64,000 bases of DNA from Bacteroidota bacterium (GTDB taxonomy: Bacteria; Bacteroidota; Bacteroidia; UKL13-3), in the NCBI GenBank assembly GCA_013298895.1, contig JAAFJM010000004.1:124001-188000 (forward strand), in the 5' to 3' direction. Position 1 is the first letter of the stretch. Each line of letters opens with the position of its first letter. The notes beneath the pieces are model-generated. The model was not told where the DNA came from. It searched no databases and worked only from the letters and a program-made list of their open reading frames with translations. Position numbers and translations under genes: made by a program. Shown here piece by piece: positions 36,574-43,861 of this stretch.

Positions 36574-37323
36574 TTAGGAACGATGAATTTCTGTGAAGTA
36601 GTATTTATGATTAACTAATTCTGGTCTTATCTTCTCGGTAATTTCGATTATTTTACTTTTAAAAATACCATAATTCTTTTCGAAACTTTTATATTCATTG
36701 CAATGTAGCATGTAACTTATCATATCAACTAATTGAATAAAAATCGAAAATTTACTATCGGCATAAAAGACTTCACCGTAAATGTTTTTCGAGTTTTTAA
36801 TCATTAAATTATTATTGCTTGTTATTTGTCGTGCAATTTCCAATTGTTTGATAAACTGTGAAAATATTTTAGAAATTTTAGGATCAAGCCCGTCCATAAT
36901 TGGAATAACCTTAATGTCTTTAATGTCATTATCTATTAACTCAATGAATTTTGGAAAAATAAGACCCATTAAATTCGGATCTAAATTTTCAAATATATTT
37001 ACCCTTTTATCTTTAAGCCACCCAAGCCTATAAACTTTAATATAATTATCATTAACGATGTCTGCCACCATTTGAAATATTTCGAGTTTTTTTTGATCAT
37101 TATTTTCAAAAACTGTACCTTTTAGTAACTCTTTCCCGTGCATAATAGGAGGACTGAGATCAAACGTACTTTTTCCCATAATGATGAATTGATTTAGAAT
37201 TCTACTATAAAATTCGTTACGTATTTTTTCAAATTTGTCAAGAGGAATTAAAATACAAGTTAGCGATGAGTATTTAGTTTCTTTATTAAATGAATCGTCT
37301 ATGAATAAGAATTGAATATCCAT
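36574..37323 (-). CDS. DUF3800 domain protein
   Basis: A 249-residue protein of the DUF3800 family, thought to have an RNase H-like fold. The N-terminal strand has FLFIDDSFNKE (the conserved acidic DD/DE-S signature), the middle carries PIMHGKELLKG and IPIMDGLDP, and the C-terminal region has the family-typical ADSKFSIFIQLVDMISYML, where an Asp follows the last strand. Members are found in mobile and defence contexts as well as alone; here the neighbours are ordinary chromosomal genes, so a defence role is not supported. The length is typical. The ATG at 37323 gives the conserved start MDIQFLFID. It has its own start region and is not in an operon. Confidence 0.75.
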   Translation of the reverse strand: MDIQFLFIDDSFNKETKYSSLTCILIPLDKFEKIRNEFYSRILNQFIIMGKSTFDLSPPIMHGKELLKGTVFENNDQKKLEIFQMVADIVNDNYIKVYRLGWLKDKRVNIFENLDPNLMGLIFPKFIELIDNDIKDIKVIPIMDGLDPKISKIFSQFIKQLEIARQITSNNNLMIKNSKNIYGEVFYADSKFSIFIQLVDMISYMLHCNEYKSFEKNYGIFKSKIIEITEKIRPELVNHKYYFTEIHRS

Positions 37324-37353
37324 GTGTAATAATAGGTTTTATGTAACAGGAAC

Positions 37354-37389
37354 AAAAAAGCCCTTTCAAAAAACTTTGAAGGGGCTTTA
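37354..37389 (-). terminator. Terminator after alanine dehydrogenase
   Basis: AAGCCCCTTCAA pairs with TTGAAAGGGCTT (minus strand, one imperfect pair) and is followed by a T run. It begins about 65 bases past the ald stop. Confidence 0.8.
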
Positions 37390-37454
37390 TATTTATTAGC
37401 TAACAACTGTCAACCAACAACTAAATCACGCAAGGCGTGAGTCAACTATATGAA

Positions 37455-38567
37455 CTAAAGTACTGAACTTACTTCGTGGTAAGGTAATCCAAAAGCTTCT
37501 GAAACACCTTTGTAAACCACTTTTCCATCTACTACATTTAAACCTAAACGTAATTCTTCGTTATCAGCACAAGCTTTTTTCCAACCTTTGTTTGCTAATT
37601 GCAATGCATAAGGTAAAGTAGCATTGGTTAAAGCCAAAGTTGAAGTATAAGGAACTGCACCTGGCATATTTGCTACACAGTAGTGAATAATTCCATCAAT
37701 TTCGTAAGTTGGATTTTCGTGAGTAGTAGGTTTACAAGTTTCAATACATCCACCTTGATCTACCGCTACGTCAACTAAAACAGTACCCGGACGCATTTCT
37801 TTTAACATATCGCGTGTAATTAAATGAGGAGCTTTAGCACCTGGTATTAACACAGCACCTACAATTAAATCAGCAGTTTTAATAGCTTCACGAATATTGT
37901 ATTCGTTACTAAATACTGTTTTTACGTTTGCTGGTAAAATGTCATCTAACTCGCGTAAACGAGGAATTGAAATATCCATAATGGTAACATCAGCAGCCAT
38001 ACCAGCAGCCATTTTAGCAGCTTGAGTACCTACTATACCACCACCTAAAACTAATACTTGAGCAGGTTTTACTCCCGGAACACCTCCTAATAAAATTCCG
38101 CGTCCACCCATTGGTTTTTCAAGGTATTTAGCACCTTCTTGAATACTCATACGTCCTGCTACTTCGCTCATTGGAACCAATAAAGGCAAAGAACGGTCTT
38201 TTTTCTCTACCGTTTCGTAAGCTAAGCAAGTTGCTTTACGCTCAATCATAGCGTGGGTAAGCGGCTCGTAACTAGCAAAGTGGAAATAAGTAAACAATAA
38301 TTGACCTTCTTTAATTAAAGGATATTCTTGTTCAATTGGTTCTTTTACTTTAACAATCATTTCCGCTTTTGAATACACATCGGCAATGGTAGGCAATACA
38401 GTTGCACCAGCAGCGGTATAATCAGCATCAGAAAAACCACTTCCATTACCAGCAGTAGCCTGAACAAAAACCGGGTGACCAGCTTTTACAAATGCACTAA
38501 CACCTGCAGGAGTTAAGCCTACGCGGTTTTCATTGTTTTTAATTTCTTTTGGAACTCCAATTATCAT
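37455..38567 (-). CDS. ald: Alanine dehydrogenase
   Basis: A 370-residue NAD-dependent L-alanine dehydrogenase, interconverting alanine and pyruvate plus ammonia. Length and motifs match the family: the substrate-binding start MIIGVPKEIKNNENRVGLTP, the catalytic-His region LLFTYFHFAS, the Rossmann motif LVLGGGIVGTQAA and the conserved VDVAVDQGG with the second catalytic residue (Asp). It ends YHEVSSVL. It stands alone between a terminator and its own promoter (38605-38634), so it is probably regulated individually, as expected for an enzyme of amino acid catabolism. Confident identification. Confidence 0.97.
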   Translation of the reverse strand: MIIGVPKEIKNNENRVGLTPAGVSAFVKAGHPVFVQATAGNGSGFSDADYTAAGATVLPTIADVYSKAEMIVKVKEPIEQEYPLIKEGQLLFTYFHFASYEPLTHAMIERKATCLAYETVEKKDRSLPLLVPMSEVAGRMSIQEGAKYLEKPMGGRGILLGGVPGVKPAQVLVLGGGIVGTQAAKMAAGMAADVTIMDISIPRLRELDDILPANVKTVFSNEYNIREAIKTADLIVGAVLIPGAKAPHLITRDMLKEMRPGTVLVDVAVDQGGCIETCKPTTHENPTYEIDGIIHYCVANMPGAVPYTSTLALTNATLPYALQLANKGWKKACADNEELRLGLNVVDGKVVYKGVSEAFGLPYHEVSSVL

Positions 38568-38604
38568 ATTGTTTTTATTTAAATTTTCGATTTGAAATGG
38601 GCTG

Positions 38605-38634
38605 CAAATTAGCCCTTAATTTGGCCAAAACAAA
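38605..38634 (-). promoter_or_regulatory. Promoter of the alanine dehydrogenase gene with an overlapping inverted repeat
   Basis: On the minus strand TTTG is followed after 19 bases by TAATTTG, close to the phylum promoter. The -7 region is embedded in the inverted repeat GGGCT-AATTTGC-AGCCC (38599-38615), a possible operator. Confidence 0.45.
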
Positions 38635-38681
38635 TTAGCTGACCAATTTCAATTTTCTACTAAAAAAGGGTTTCTGTTTTT

Positions 38682-39128
38682 TTAAAAACCACCTTCTGCA
38701 GGTTGAGTTTTTACAGGTGATACAGGGTCGCGAGGCTTATCCTTTACCACTCCTTTAATGGTTAAAGTTACATTATTGGTAACAGCATTACTCGAAACAG
38801 TAATTGTTTTGGAAAATGCACTGCGTAAACCACCTGGACTGTAAATTACTTTAATTTTAGACTTTTGTCCTGGCATAATTGGTTCTCTTGGCCATTCTGG
38901 AGCTGTGCATCCGCAACTTGGTTGAACATTTGATAAAATTAATGGAGCGGTGCCTTTATTGGTAAAATAAAAACTATATTCTTTAGAAACACCATCCCAA
39001 ATGGTACCAAAGTCATGCGTTAATTTTTCAAATTCAATTTCTGCTTTTGGTTCATTTTTTTTCTCTTGGGCCTGTATTTGAGTTAAGCCCAAAAATAATA
39101 GACAAGTAATAGTTATTAGTTTTTTCAT
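38682..39128 (-). CDS. DUF1573 domain periplasmic protein
   Basis: A 148-residue secreted protein with signal peptide to IQAQ (residue 21). The mature part is one DUF1573 immunoglobulin-like domain: FEKLTHDFGTIWDG, the family hallmark YSFYFTNKGTAPLILSNV, then QPSCGCTAPEWP with its two Cys, and the end strand LTIKGVVK. The short Pro/Lys tail (KDKPRDPVSPVKTQPAEGGF) is disordered. Such proteins are abundant in Bacteroidota; some bind metals or partners through the CGC motif, but a function is not established. It has its own start and is ~110 bases downstream of the ald promoter region on the same strand. Confidence 0.88.
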   Translation of the reverse strand: MKKLITITCLLFLGLTQIQAQEKKNEPKAEIEFEKLTHDFGTIWDGVSKEYSFYFTNKGTAPLILSNVQPSCGCTAPEWPREPIMPGQKSKIKVIYSPGGLRSAFSKTITVSSNAVTNNVTLTIKGVVKDKPRDPVSPVKTQPAEGGF

Positions 39129-39174
39129 AAAATTTCTCCAAATTTAAGTAATCTAAATAAGTTTAACCAAAAAA

Positions 39175-40293
39175 TTAATTCAATTTTTTATTGATATTAT
39201 AACTAAGGTAGAATGAATATGAATAATCAAAAAAACGTTTTTCCAAATCGTATACCGGCTCAAAACGTGCACTCATTTTTAGCTGATTAAAAAGGTCGGT
39301 ATGGTATATAATTCTTGGAATTACCAATTGGCGAGTTGTTTCAAAGTGTTTTGGGTTATCAATACTTTGGCTTTGGTAAATGGCTGTTCCCCTTGGCGCA
39401 ATAAAGTCATTACTTAAAAAATAGCTAAGCATAAATTGGAATTGCCTGTTTTGGTATGAAATACTACTGTAAACAGCACTCCCTTGATTAAAAGGAATGA
39501 AAGTACTGTCTCCCGTATCTTTATATCCTAAAAAATAGGCATCAACTGCTACACTGGTTTTTTTATTTACTTTATAAATGGCTTTTGCACCTAAAGTATA
39601 GTTGGCTTGCATAGTTAGTGGGTCCACTGTGTCTGCATCTATTTGTCCGCCTGCATGGCTCAACATACCTTGACAAATACCTTGGAGGTCGAATTTCTTA
39701 TTAGGGTTAAATAATGATTTGGTAAAATTGACTCCTGCTGTAAATTTTTCTTTGTGCGGTGTTCCTCGTTCAATGAATTTTTCCCAATTTATCCATGAAT
39801 CAAAAAAAGTTTTTTCATTGTTATACTTCAATTGAAAGCCATTTTCTATTCTATTTTCAATTGTTCTTGCTATATCAAATAATGGTTCTATCATTTGATG
39901 GTTACTAGCACCCTCTAATGTGCCAAATAACATTTCCAAATTATGGTATTTTGTTTTTACCGTAAATGTTGGAATGGCTTGTGTAAAGTATTGTTCACCA
40001 CCAAAGTCGCTTCTTAAAAATAGGCCTGCTTGTATTTTAATATTTGGGCTAGGTTGGTAAGAAAAATTGGGATGAAATTGTACCCCAAAAAGCGTTCTTC
40101 CAAGCTCAATTTTATTAAAATATTCAGTGTTTCTCATATAGTTTAATATATGAGCTGAGAATTCAAATTTACCACTATCTGATTTGTTAATAGCAATTGG
40201 GTTATAGAATATGTTATTGTTTAGTTGTGCGGTACTTATTTTTACTTGTAACAAAAATAGTCCGATAATAAATAGTATCTTTTTAAAATTCAT
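39175..40293 (-). CDS. Predicted outer-membrane beta-barrel protein
   Basis: A 372-residue protein that I do not assign to a named family. Signal peptide from the ATG at 40293 (MNFKKILFIIGLFLLQV) to about STAQ; the frame opens earlier only at a TTG. The mature sequence has about 14-16 alternating aromatic and polar strands with Asn/Asp turns (FNKIELGRTLFGVQFHPNFSYQ read in parts, YSSISYQNRQFQFMLSYFL, RFEPVYDLEKRFFDYSYSFYLSYN), typical of a barrel for an envelope pore. It ends KKLN rather than in Phe, which is slightly unusual. It may be expressed with the DUF1573 gene, 46 bases downstream. Function unknown. Confidence 0.55.
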   Translation of the reverse strand: MNFKKILFIIGLFLLQVKISTAQLNNNIFYNPIAINKSDSGKFEFSAHILNYMRNTEYFNKIELGRTLFGVQFHPNFSYQPSPNIKIQAGLFLRSDFGGEQYFTQAIPTFTVKTKYHNLEMLFGTLEGASNHQMIEPLFDIARTIENRIENGFQLKYNNEKTFFDSWINWEKFIERGTPHKEKFTAGVNFTKSLFNPNKKFDLQGICQGMLSHAGGQIDADTVDPLTMQANYTLGAKAIYKVNKKTSVAVDAYFLGYKDTGDSTFIPFNQGSAVYSSISYQNRQFQFMLSYFLSNDFIAPRGTAIYQSQSIDNPKHFETTRQLVIPRIIYHTDLFNQLKMSARFEPVYDLEKRFFDYSYSFYLSYNINKKLN

Positions 40294-40763
40294 GGCCGCT
40301 AAATTCTTCTGCAAGTAAATAAAACCAATTGTAATTTAAGTATTTGTGCAATAAGATTTTGAATAAATCTGTTTTTACTTCCAAAAACAAGGTAAATCAA
40401 GCTATTGGTCAAAGGTTTGTGGCATTATAGCCTTTGTCGCAATTTGTTTTTTAGGTATATAATTGAGATTGTATTTGTTGATAATTAGGATTGTTTTGGT
40501 GTTTGCTTAATTATATTAAAAAAAAGATATTAAAAAGCGCGTTAATGTTTTAATAGATAGCGACATTTCCAAGTTATGATACAGATGTTAGTAAAAATGT
40601 GAATAAGGATAAAACCTATTTAAGTTGAAGTAAATTAGAATATACTTTATCTATTTTGTATTTAATTTATAAAATGAACTAATTCAAGCCATTCAAAAAG
40701 AAATACTGCTGCATATTATGTAATAACTAGTAGTAAATTTGCCTTTGAACAAAATTTAAGCAT
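40294..40763. other. Gene-free stretch
   Basis: About 470 AT-rich bases. Besides the -7 box of the next gene (40734-40741) I see no reading frame with coding character, hairpin or repeat. Confidence 0.4.
40734..40741 (+). promoter_or_regulatory. Putative -7 box for the lipoprotein gene
   Basis: TAAATTTG matches TAnnTTTG fully, 23 bases before the start codon. No clear -33 element. Confidence 0.5.
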
Positions 40764-41255
40764 ATGAAAATTATTTACAAATTAGCTAATTTAATAGCAT
40801 TTACCTCCTTATTCATGTTGATGGAAGGTTGTGCTAAAGAACCAACAACGGTAGATTCCTCTGGTATTCCTTCTAATGTAAAGTGTGTACCAACAAAGCT
40901 CCCAAGTTTAATTAAGAGTATCAATCTAAATGATCCGAATGCTTCGGCAGGTTCGGTTCCTTTGGTGGCGGTTTTTAAGTTTGCACAAGATTTAGAAACT
41001 TATGAAGATGCAAAATGCAAAACACTTAAACCTAATTGTAGTGTAATGCTAAATGTACAAAATGCCACAGCTAAAAAAGTATATTTTGATTATACTGTTA
41101 CTTATGTTGCTGGTGGTAATACTTGGGAATATCAAGATTATTTAATTTTGGAACCTAATAAATCGGAAGACATTGGTGTAATTGCAAAAAATTGTGGTTG
41201 GATTAATGGAGGCAGTAACATAACAGTTACCACCAATAATATTATTTATCAATAG
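40764..41255 (+). CDS. Small lipoprotein of unknown function
   Basis: A 163-residue predicted lipoprotein. The signal peptide ends in MEGC (Cys23), a slightly loose lipobox. The mature domain is all-beta and Cys-rich for its size (Cys41, and paired Cys in DAKCKTLKPNCSVML and AKNCGWING), suggesting disulphides in the periplasm or at the cell surface. The last strands (EYQDYLILEPNKSED, NITVTTNNIIYQ) look like an immunoglobulin-like fold. I recognise no family. It has its own -7 box and ends six bases from the convergent saccharopine-dehydrogenase-like gene. Confidence 0.65.
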   Translation: MKIIYKLANLIAFTSLFMLMEGCAKEPTTVDSSGIPSNVKCVPTKLPSLIKSINLNDPNASAGSVPLVAVFKFAQDLETYEDAKCKTLKPNCSVMLNVQNATAKKVYFDYTVTYVAGGNTWEYQDYLILEPNKSEDIGVIAKNCGWINGGSNITVTTNNIIYQ

Positions 41256-41261
41256 TTATAA

Positions 41262-42584
41262 TTACTCTACTATGAATTGTATCCCGTTTTTTGCCAACTC
41301 ATGTAATATGGGTTGGTAAAATTCTTGGGTAATAGGGATAACCACTCCTCGCGCTTTTATTTTATTTTGTAAAATAAGTTTAGTGGCAATTGCCATAGGC
41401 AAACCAACAGTTTTGGACATGGCAGTATATGTTTTGTCTTCACCTTTTACTATTAATGTACTGTTGGCCTTGTGTTTTTTATTATTAATACTGTATTCAA
41501 TTTCGTGCTTCATTACAATCATGTCTAAATCGGAGTTTTCTAAACTCCATTTTTGTTGTAATAACTGCTGTAATATTTGAGCTGGAGTAGCATTATTTAA
41601 TTCAATGGTCTTATTTTCAAATAATCCTAACCATTTAATTCTTTTAAAATCCTTACTATTTTTGGATAAATCGAAAAATTGGCAAAATTTTTCTTCCACA
41701 TTTTTTTCATTGGCACCACTTATAAAAGAAGTAACTAAACTGCGATAAGTTAAATTTTTGTTATTGGTTAAGGTGTAACTATCGTCTGTTAAGCCTAGTT
41801 TTACTAATAGGTTCCAACTTTGACTAAATCCTTTTTTGCGTAAAGTGCCTCGTAAAACCGTTTTTGCATTTTGTAAACCATAAGGTTCAATATAACCCAA
41901 ACTATCTCTATTGGCATAGCTTTCAAAGGCTCCATAATTGACTACATTAACGGTTTCTGTTTGGCTAAAAATACGATTTGGTGGAATAAATTTCAACAAA
42001 CCATTTTCTAAATATTTGGCTGTGGCTTGACCTGCTAATACTACATTTCGGGGATTCCAAGTGAATTTATAATTCCATGGGTTATTATCAAATTCAGGTG
42101 CAATTAAACCGCCACAAAAAGATTTAAAAGATATTATTTCACCTTTTTTATCTTCTATTTTATGAATCATTTCCATTGCAGATAAATGGTCAATTCCGGG
42201 GTCTAAACCTATTTCGTTTAAAAAAAGTACATCAGCTTTTTTGGCGGCTTCATCTAAACTTTTCATTTCATCGCTAACATAACTAGCCGTTACCAAATGT
42301 TTTTTATAAGCAATACACTCTTTAGCAGCTAAAATATGTAGGGTAGGAGGTAAAAGTGATACAACTAAATCGGTGTTTTTTATAGCAGCTTTACGTTCAG
42401 TTTCATTGGTAATGTTAAAAGCGAGTGCAGTTGCATTTTTGGCTTTACCAATTTTTTGCTTTGCTAACTCAATGCTTTGATCAGCAATGGTAATTTCCCA
42501 ATTTTCTTTTTTAGCATTTGCCAATAAGTATTTTATTAGGTATGAAGATGAAAGCCCTGCGCCAATAACCAATATTTTTTTCAT
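41262..42584 (-). CDS. Saccharopine dehydrogenase-like oxidoreductase
   Basis: A 440-residue NAD(P)-dependent enzyme of the saccharopine dehydrogenase family. The N-terminal Rossmann domain opens MKKILVIGAGLSSSYLIKYL, followed by VVSLLPPTLH, the family-typical NEIGLDPGIDHLSAMEMI and SFCGGLIAP; the C-terminal domain ends with AIATKLILQNKIKARGVVIP. These motifs match the saccharopine reductase (LYS9-like) branch, which acts in alpha-aminoadipate lysine metabolism; in bacteria it is more often used for lysine breakdown or an unknown reaction. No lysine genes are adjacent, so the pathway is unproven. It is divergent from the small gene upstream and has its own start. Confidence 0.82.
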   Translation of the reverse strand: MKKILVIGAGLSSSYLIKYLLANAKKENWEITIADQSIELAKQKIGKAKNATALAFNITNETERKAAIKNTDLVVSLLPPTLHILAAKECIAYKKHLVTASYVSDEMKSLDEAAKKADVLFLNEIGLDPGIDHLSAMEMIHKIEDKKGEIISFKSFCGGLIAPEFDNNPWNYKFTWNPRNVVLAGQATAKYLENGLLKFIPPNRIFSQTETVNVVNYGAFESYANRDSLGYIEPYGLQNAKTVLRGTLRKKGFSQSWNLLVKLGLTDDSYTLTNNKNLTYRSLVTSFISGANEKNVEEKFCQFFDLSKNSKDFKRIKWLGLFENKTIELNNATPAQILQQLLQQKWSLENSDLDMIVMKHEIEYSINNKKHKANSTLIVKGEDKTYTAMSKTVGLPMAIATKLILQNKIKARGVVIPITQEFYQPILHELAKNGIQFIVE

Positions 42585-42653
42585 TAACTATAACTTTATT
42601 TTTGGGCAAACTTAGTGTTCATTTCATATTTAACAAACACAAATATTAAACAA

Positions 42654-42686
42654 AAGCCGACTTGTCAAATGAATGAAAGTCGGCTT
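42654..42686 (-). terminator. Terminator after a 37-residue reading frame
   Basis: AAGCCGACTT and AAGTCGGCTT form a perfect 10-bp stem with a 13-base loop, followed on the minus strand by TTGTTTAAT. It is placed correctly to end the short gene at 42742-42855. Confidence 0.6.
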
Positions 42687-42741
42687 CTGTAAGTATTTTT
42701 TATGAGCATGTTTTTTCAAATAGTTTAAAATTTGATACCTT

Positions 42742-42855
42742 TTACTTCTTGTTTTCAATATCAGGTTTTTCTATTTTACTGTTTTTATTACAACCTTTGG
42801 TAAATGAACCTAAAGTGAGGCCCCCAAGTAATAGAATTAATAATTTCGTTTTCAT
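42742..42855 (-). CDS. Very small secreted or lipid-anchored peptide (37 residues)
   Basis: ATG at 42855 to a TAA at 42742. The sequence starts MKTKLLILLLGGLTLGSF, a convincing signal peptide, then TKGC (Cys22) and a short Lys/Asn/Glu tail ending in IENKK. The Cys could be lipid-modified, although the preceding residues (TKG) are not a standard lipobox. Codon use is like its neighbours and a hairpin terminator follows at 42654-42686, so a real gene is plausible. I recognise no family. It faces away from the REC-AraC gene, whose control region lies at 43021-43104, so it does not share that promoter. Confidence 0.5.
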   Translation of the reverse strand: MKTKLLILLLGGLTLGSFTKGCNKNSKIEKPDIENKK

Positions 42856-43020
42856 ATTTAAAATTTGTTTCTTAAACGATACAAAGGAAGTAATAGTTAC
42901 ACAAATAAAGTATTTTTATTTGACCAAGTGAATTTATTAGGTGTTGAACTTTCTTTTTTAGTTTATGAAAGGATTTTTTCAATAAAAATTTTAATTTATT
43001 TTTAAATATGGGCGAAAAGT

Positions 43021-43052
43021 GCAAAATAGAACAATAGTAGGGCAAAATAGAA
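43021..43052 (+). promoter_or_regulatory. Perfect 11-bp direct repeat, 21-bp period, upstream of the REC-AraC gene
   Basis: GCAAAATAGAA occurs at 43021-43031 and again at 43042-43052. The repeat lies 22 bases before the -33 box. Tandem half-sites on one DNA face are typical of AraC-type regulators, so the gene may control itself. Confidence 0.5.
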
Positions 43053-43073
43053 GTAAATATATTTTTTGGAAAG

Positions 43074-43104
43074 TTGTCGGCTTATTTAATATTAAGTAAC
43101 TTTG
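43074..43104 (+). promoter_or_regulatory. Promoter of the REC-AraC gene
   Basis: TTG (43074-43076), 20 bases, then TAACTTTG (43097-43104), a complete -7 match, 21 bases before the start codon. The TTG is promoter, not a start codon. Confidence 0.65.
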
Positions 43105-43124
43105 ATTCAATCAAATTACTGATA

Positions 43125-43856
43125 ATGTTAATAGCAATAATAGAGGATAATAGCAGTATAAGAAACAATCTTGTTCAATTATTTGAACTATATGATTACA
43201 AAACCATAACAAGCGAAAATGGACTAGATGGACTTAATTTAATAAGAAAATATAAGCCTAGTTTGGTGATAACTGATATCATGATGCCTATGATGGATGG
43301 TATAAAAATGGTAGAACAGTTAAGGGAGGATAAGAAGTACAACCATATTCCTGTTATTTTCCTTACTGCAAAAAATGCGGAGGAAGATAGAATTAAAGGT
43401 TTAGAAACAGGTGCTATTGACTTTATTTCAAAACCCTTTGCTACCAAAGAATTGGTTCAAAAAGTAAAAAATTTAATTGAATTAGGCCAAACTCAAATTG
43501 TAAATGCATTATCCAAACCCGATGAGGAAGAATTTGAATCAAGTGCTCATAAGTTTTTGGAAAAACTTAGAAGTATTATAGACGAAAACTTATCTTCACG
43601 CAATTTGGACGTATATCTTATTGGTAAAGAATTAAACTATAGTACCTCTGCCATTCACAAGAAAATAAAAATAATTACCAATAAGTCTACCAATCAATTT
43701 GTGAGAGAATATAGGTTAGAAAAGGCACAACAAATGATTAAATCCAATCATGCAAGCATTTCTGAAATTGCTTTCAGTACAGGATTTGCAAGTGTGTCTT
43801 ATTTTTCAAAATCCTATAAATCATATTTTGGGTTTAATCCAACCCAATTGAAGTAA
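43125..43856 (+). CDS. Response regulator with AraC-type DNA-binding domain
   Basis: A 243-residue regulator. The receiver domain (1-120) has Asp51 in LVITDIMMPMMDG, the acidic Glu7-Asp8 and the conserved Lys in FISKPFATKEL. The C-terminal AraC/XylS helix-turn-helix pair (about 145-243) shows VYLIGKELNYSTSAIHKKI and the signature SEIAFSTGFASVSYFSKSYKSYFGFNP. I begin at ATG 43125 because the longer frame starts inside the -33 box. Receiver-AraC proteins of this form act downstream of large hybrid kinases in Bacteroidota; the PAS kinase gene converging from 43862 is the obvious partner. A 21-bp-period direct repeat lies in front of the gene. Confidence 0.92.
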   Translation: MLIAIIEDNSSIRNNLVQLFELYDYKTITSENGLDGLNLIRKYKPSLVITDIMMPMMDGIKMVEQLREDKKYNHIPVIFLTAKNAEEDRIKGLETGAIDFISKPFATKELVQKVKNLIELGQTQIVNALSKPDEEEFESSAHKFLEKLRSIIDENLSSRNLDVYLIGKELNYSTSAIHKKIKIITNKSTNQFVREYRLEKAQQMIKSNHASISEIAFSTGFASVSYFSKSYKSYFGFNPTQLK

Positions 43857-43861
43857 TTTAA

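Noticed and set aside
36574-37323. DUF3800 protein as part of a phage-defence island
   Set aside because: DUF3800 proteins do occur in defence loci, but all neighbours here are housekeeping genes and no other defence component is present.
42749-42931. A 60-codon plus-strand frame near 42.8 kb
   Set aside because: It is the antisense of the 37-residue peptide gene, which has a start, signal peptide and terminator; the plus frame has none of these.
43074-43124. An upstream TTG start for the REC-AraC gene
   Set aside because: The TTG is the -33 element of the promoter; translation from it is impossible if transcription begins near 43110.
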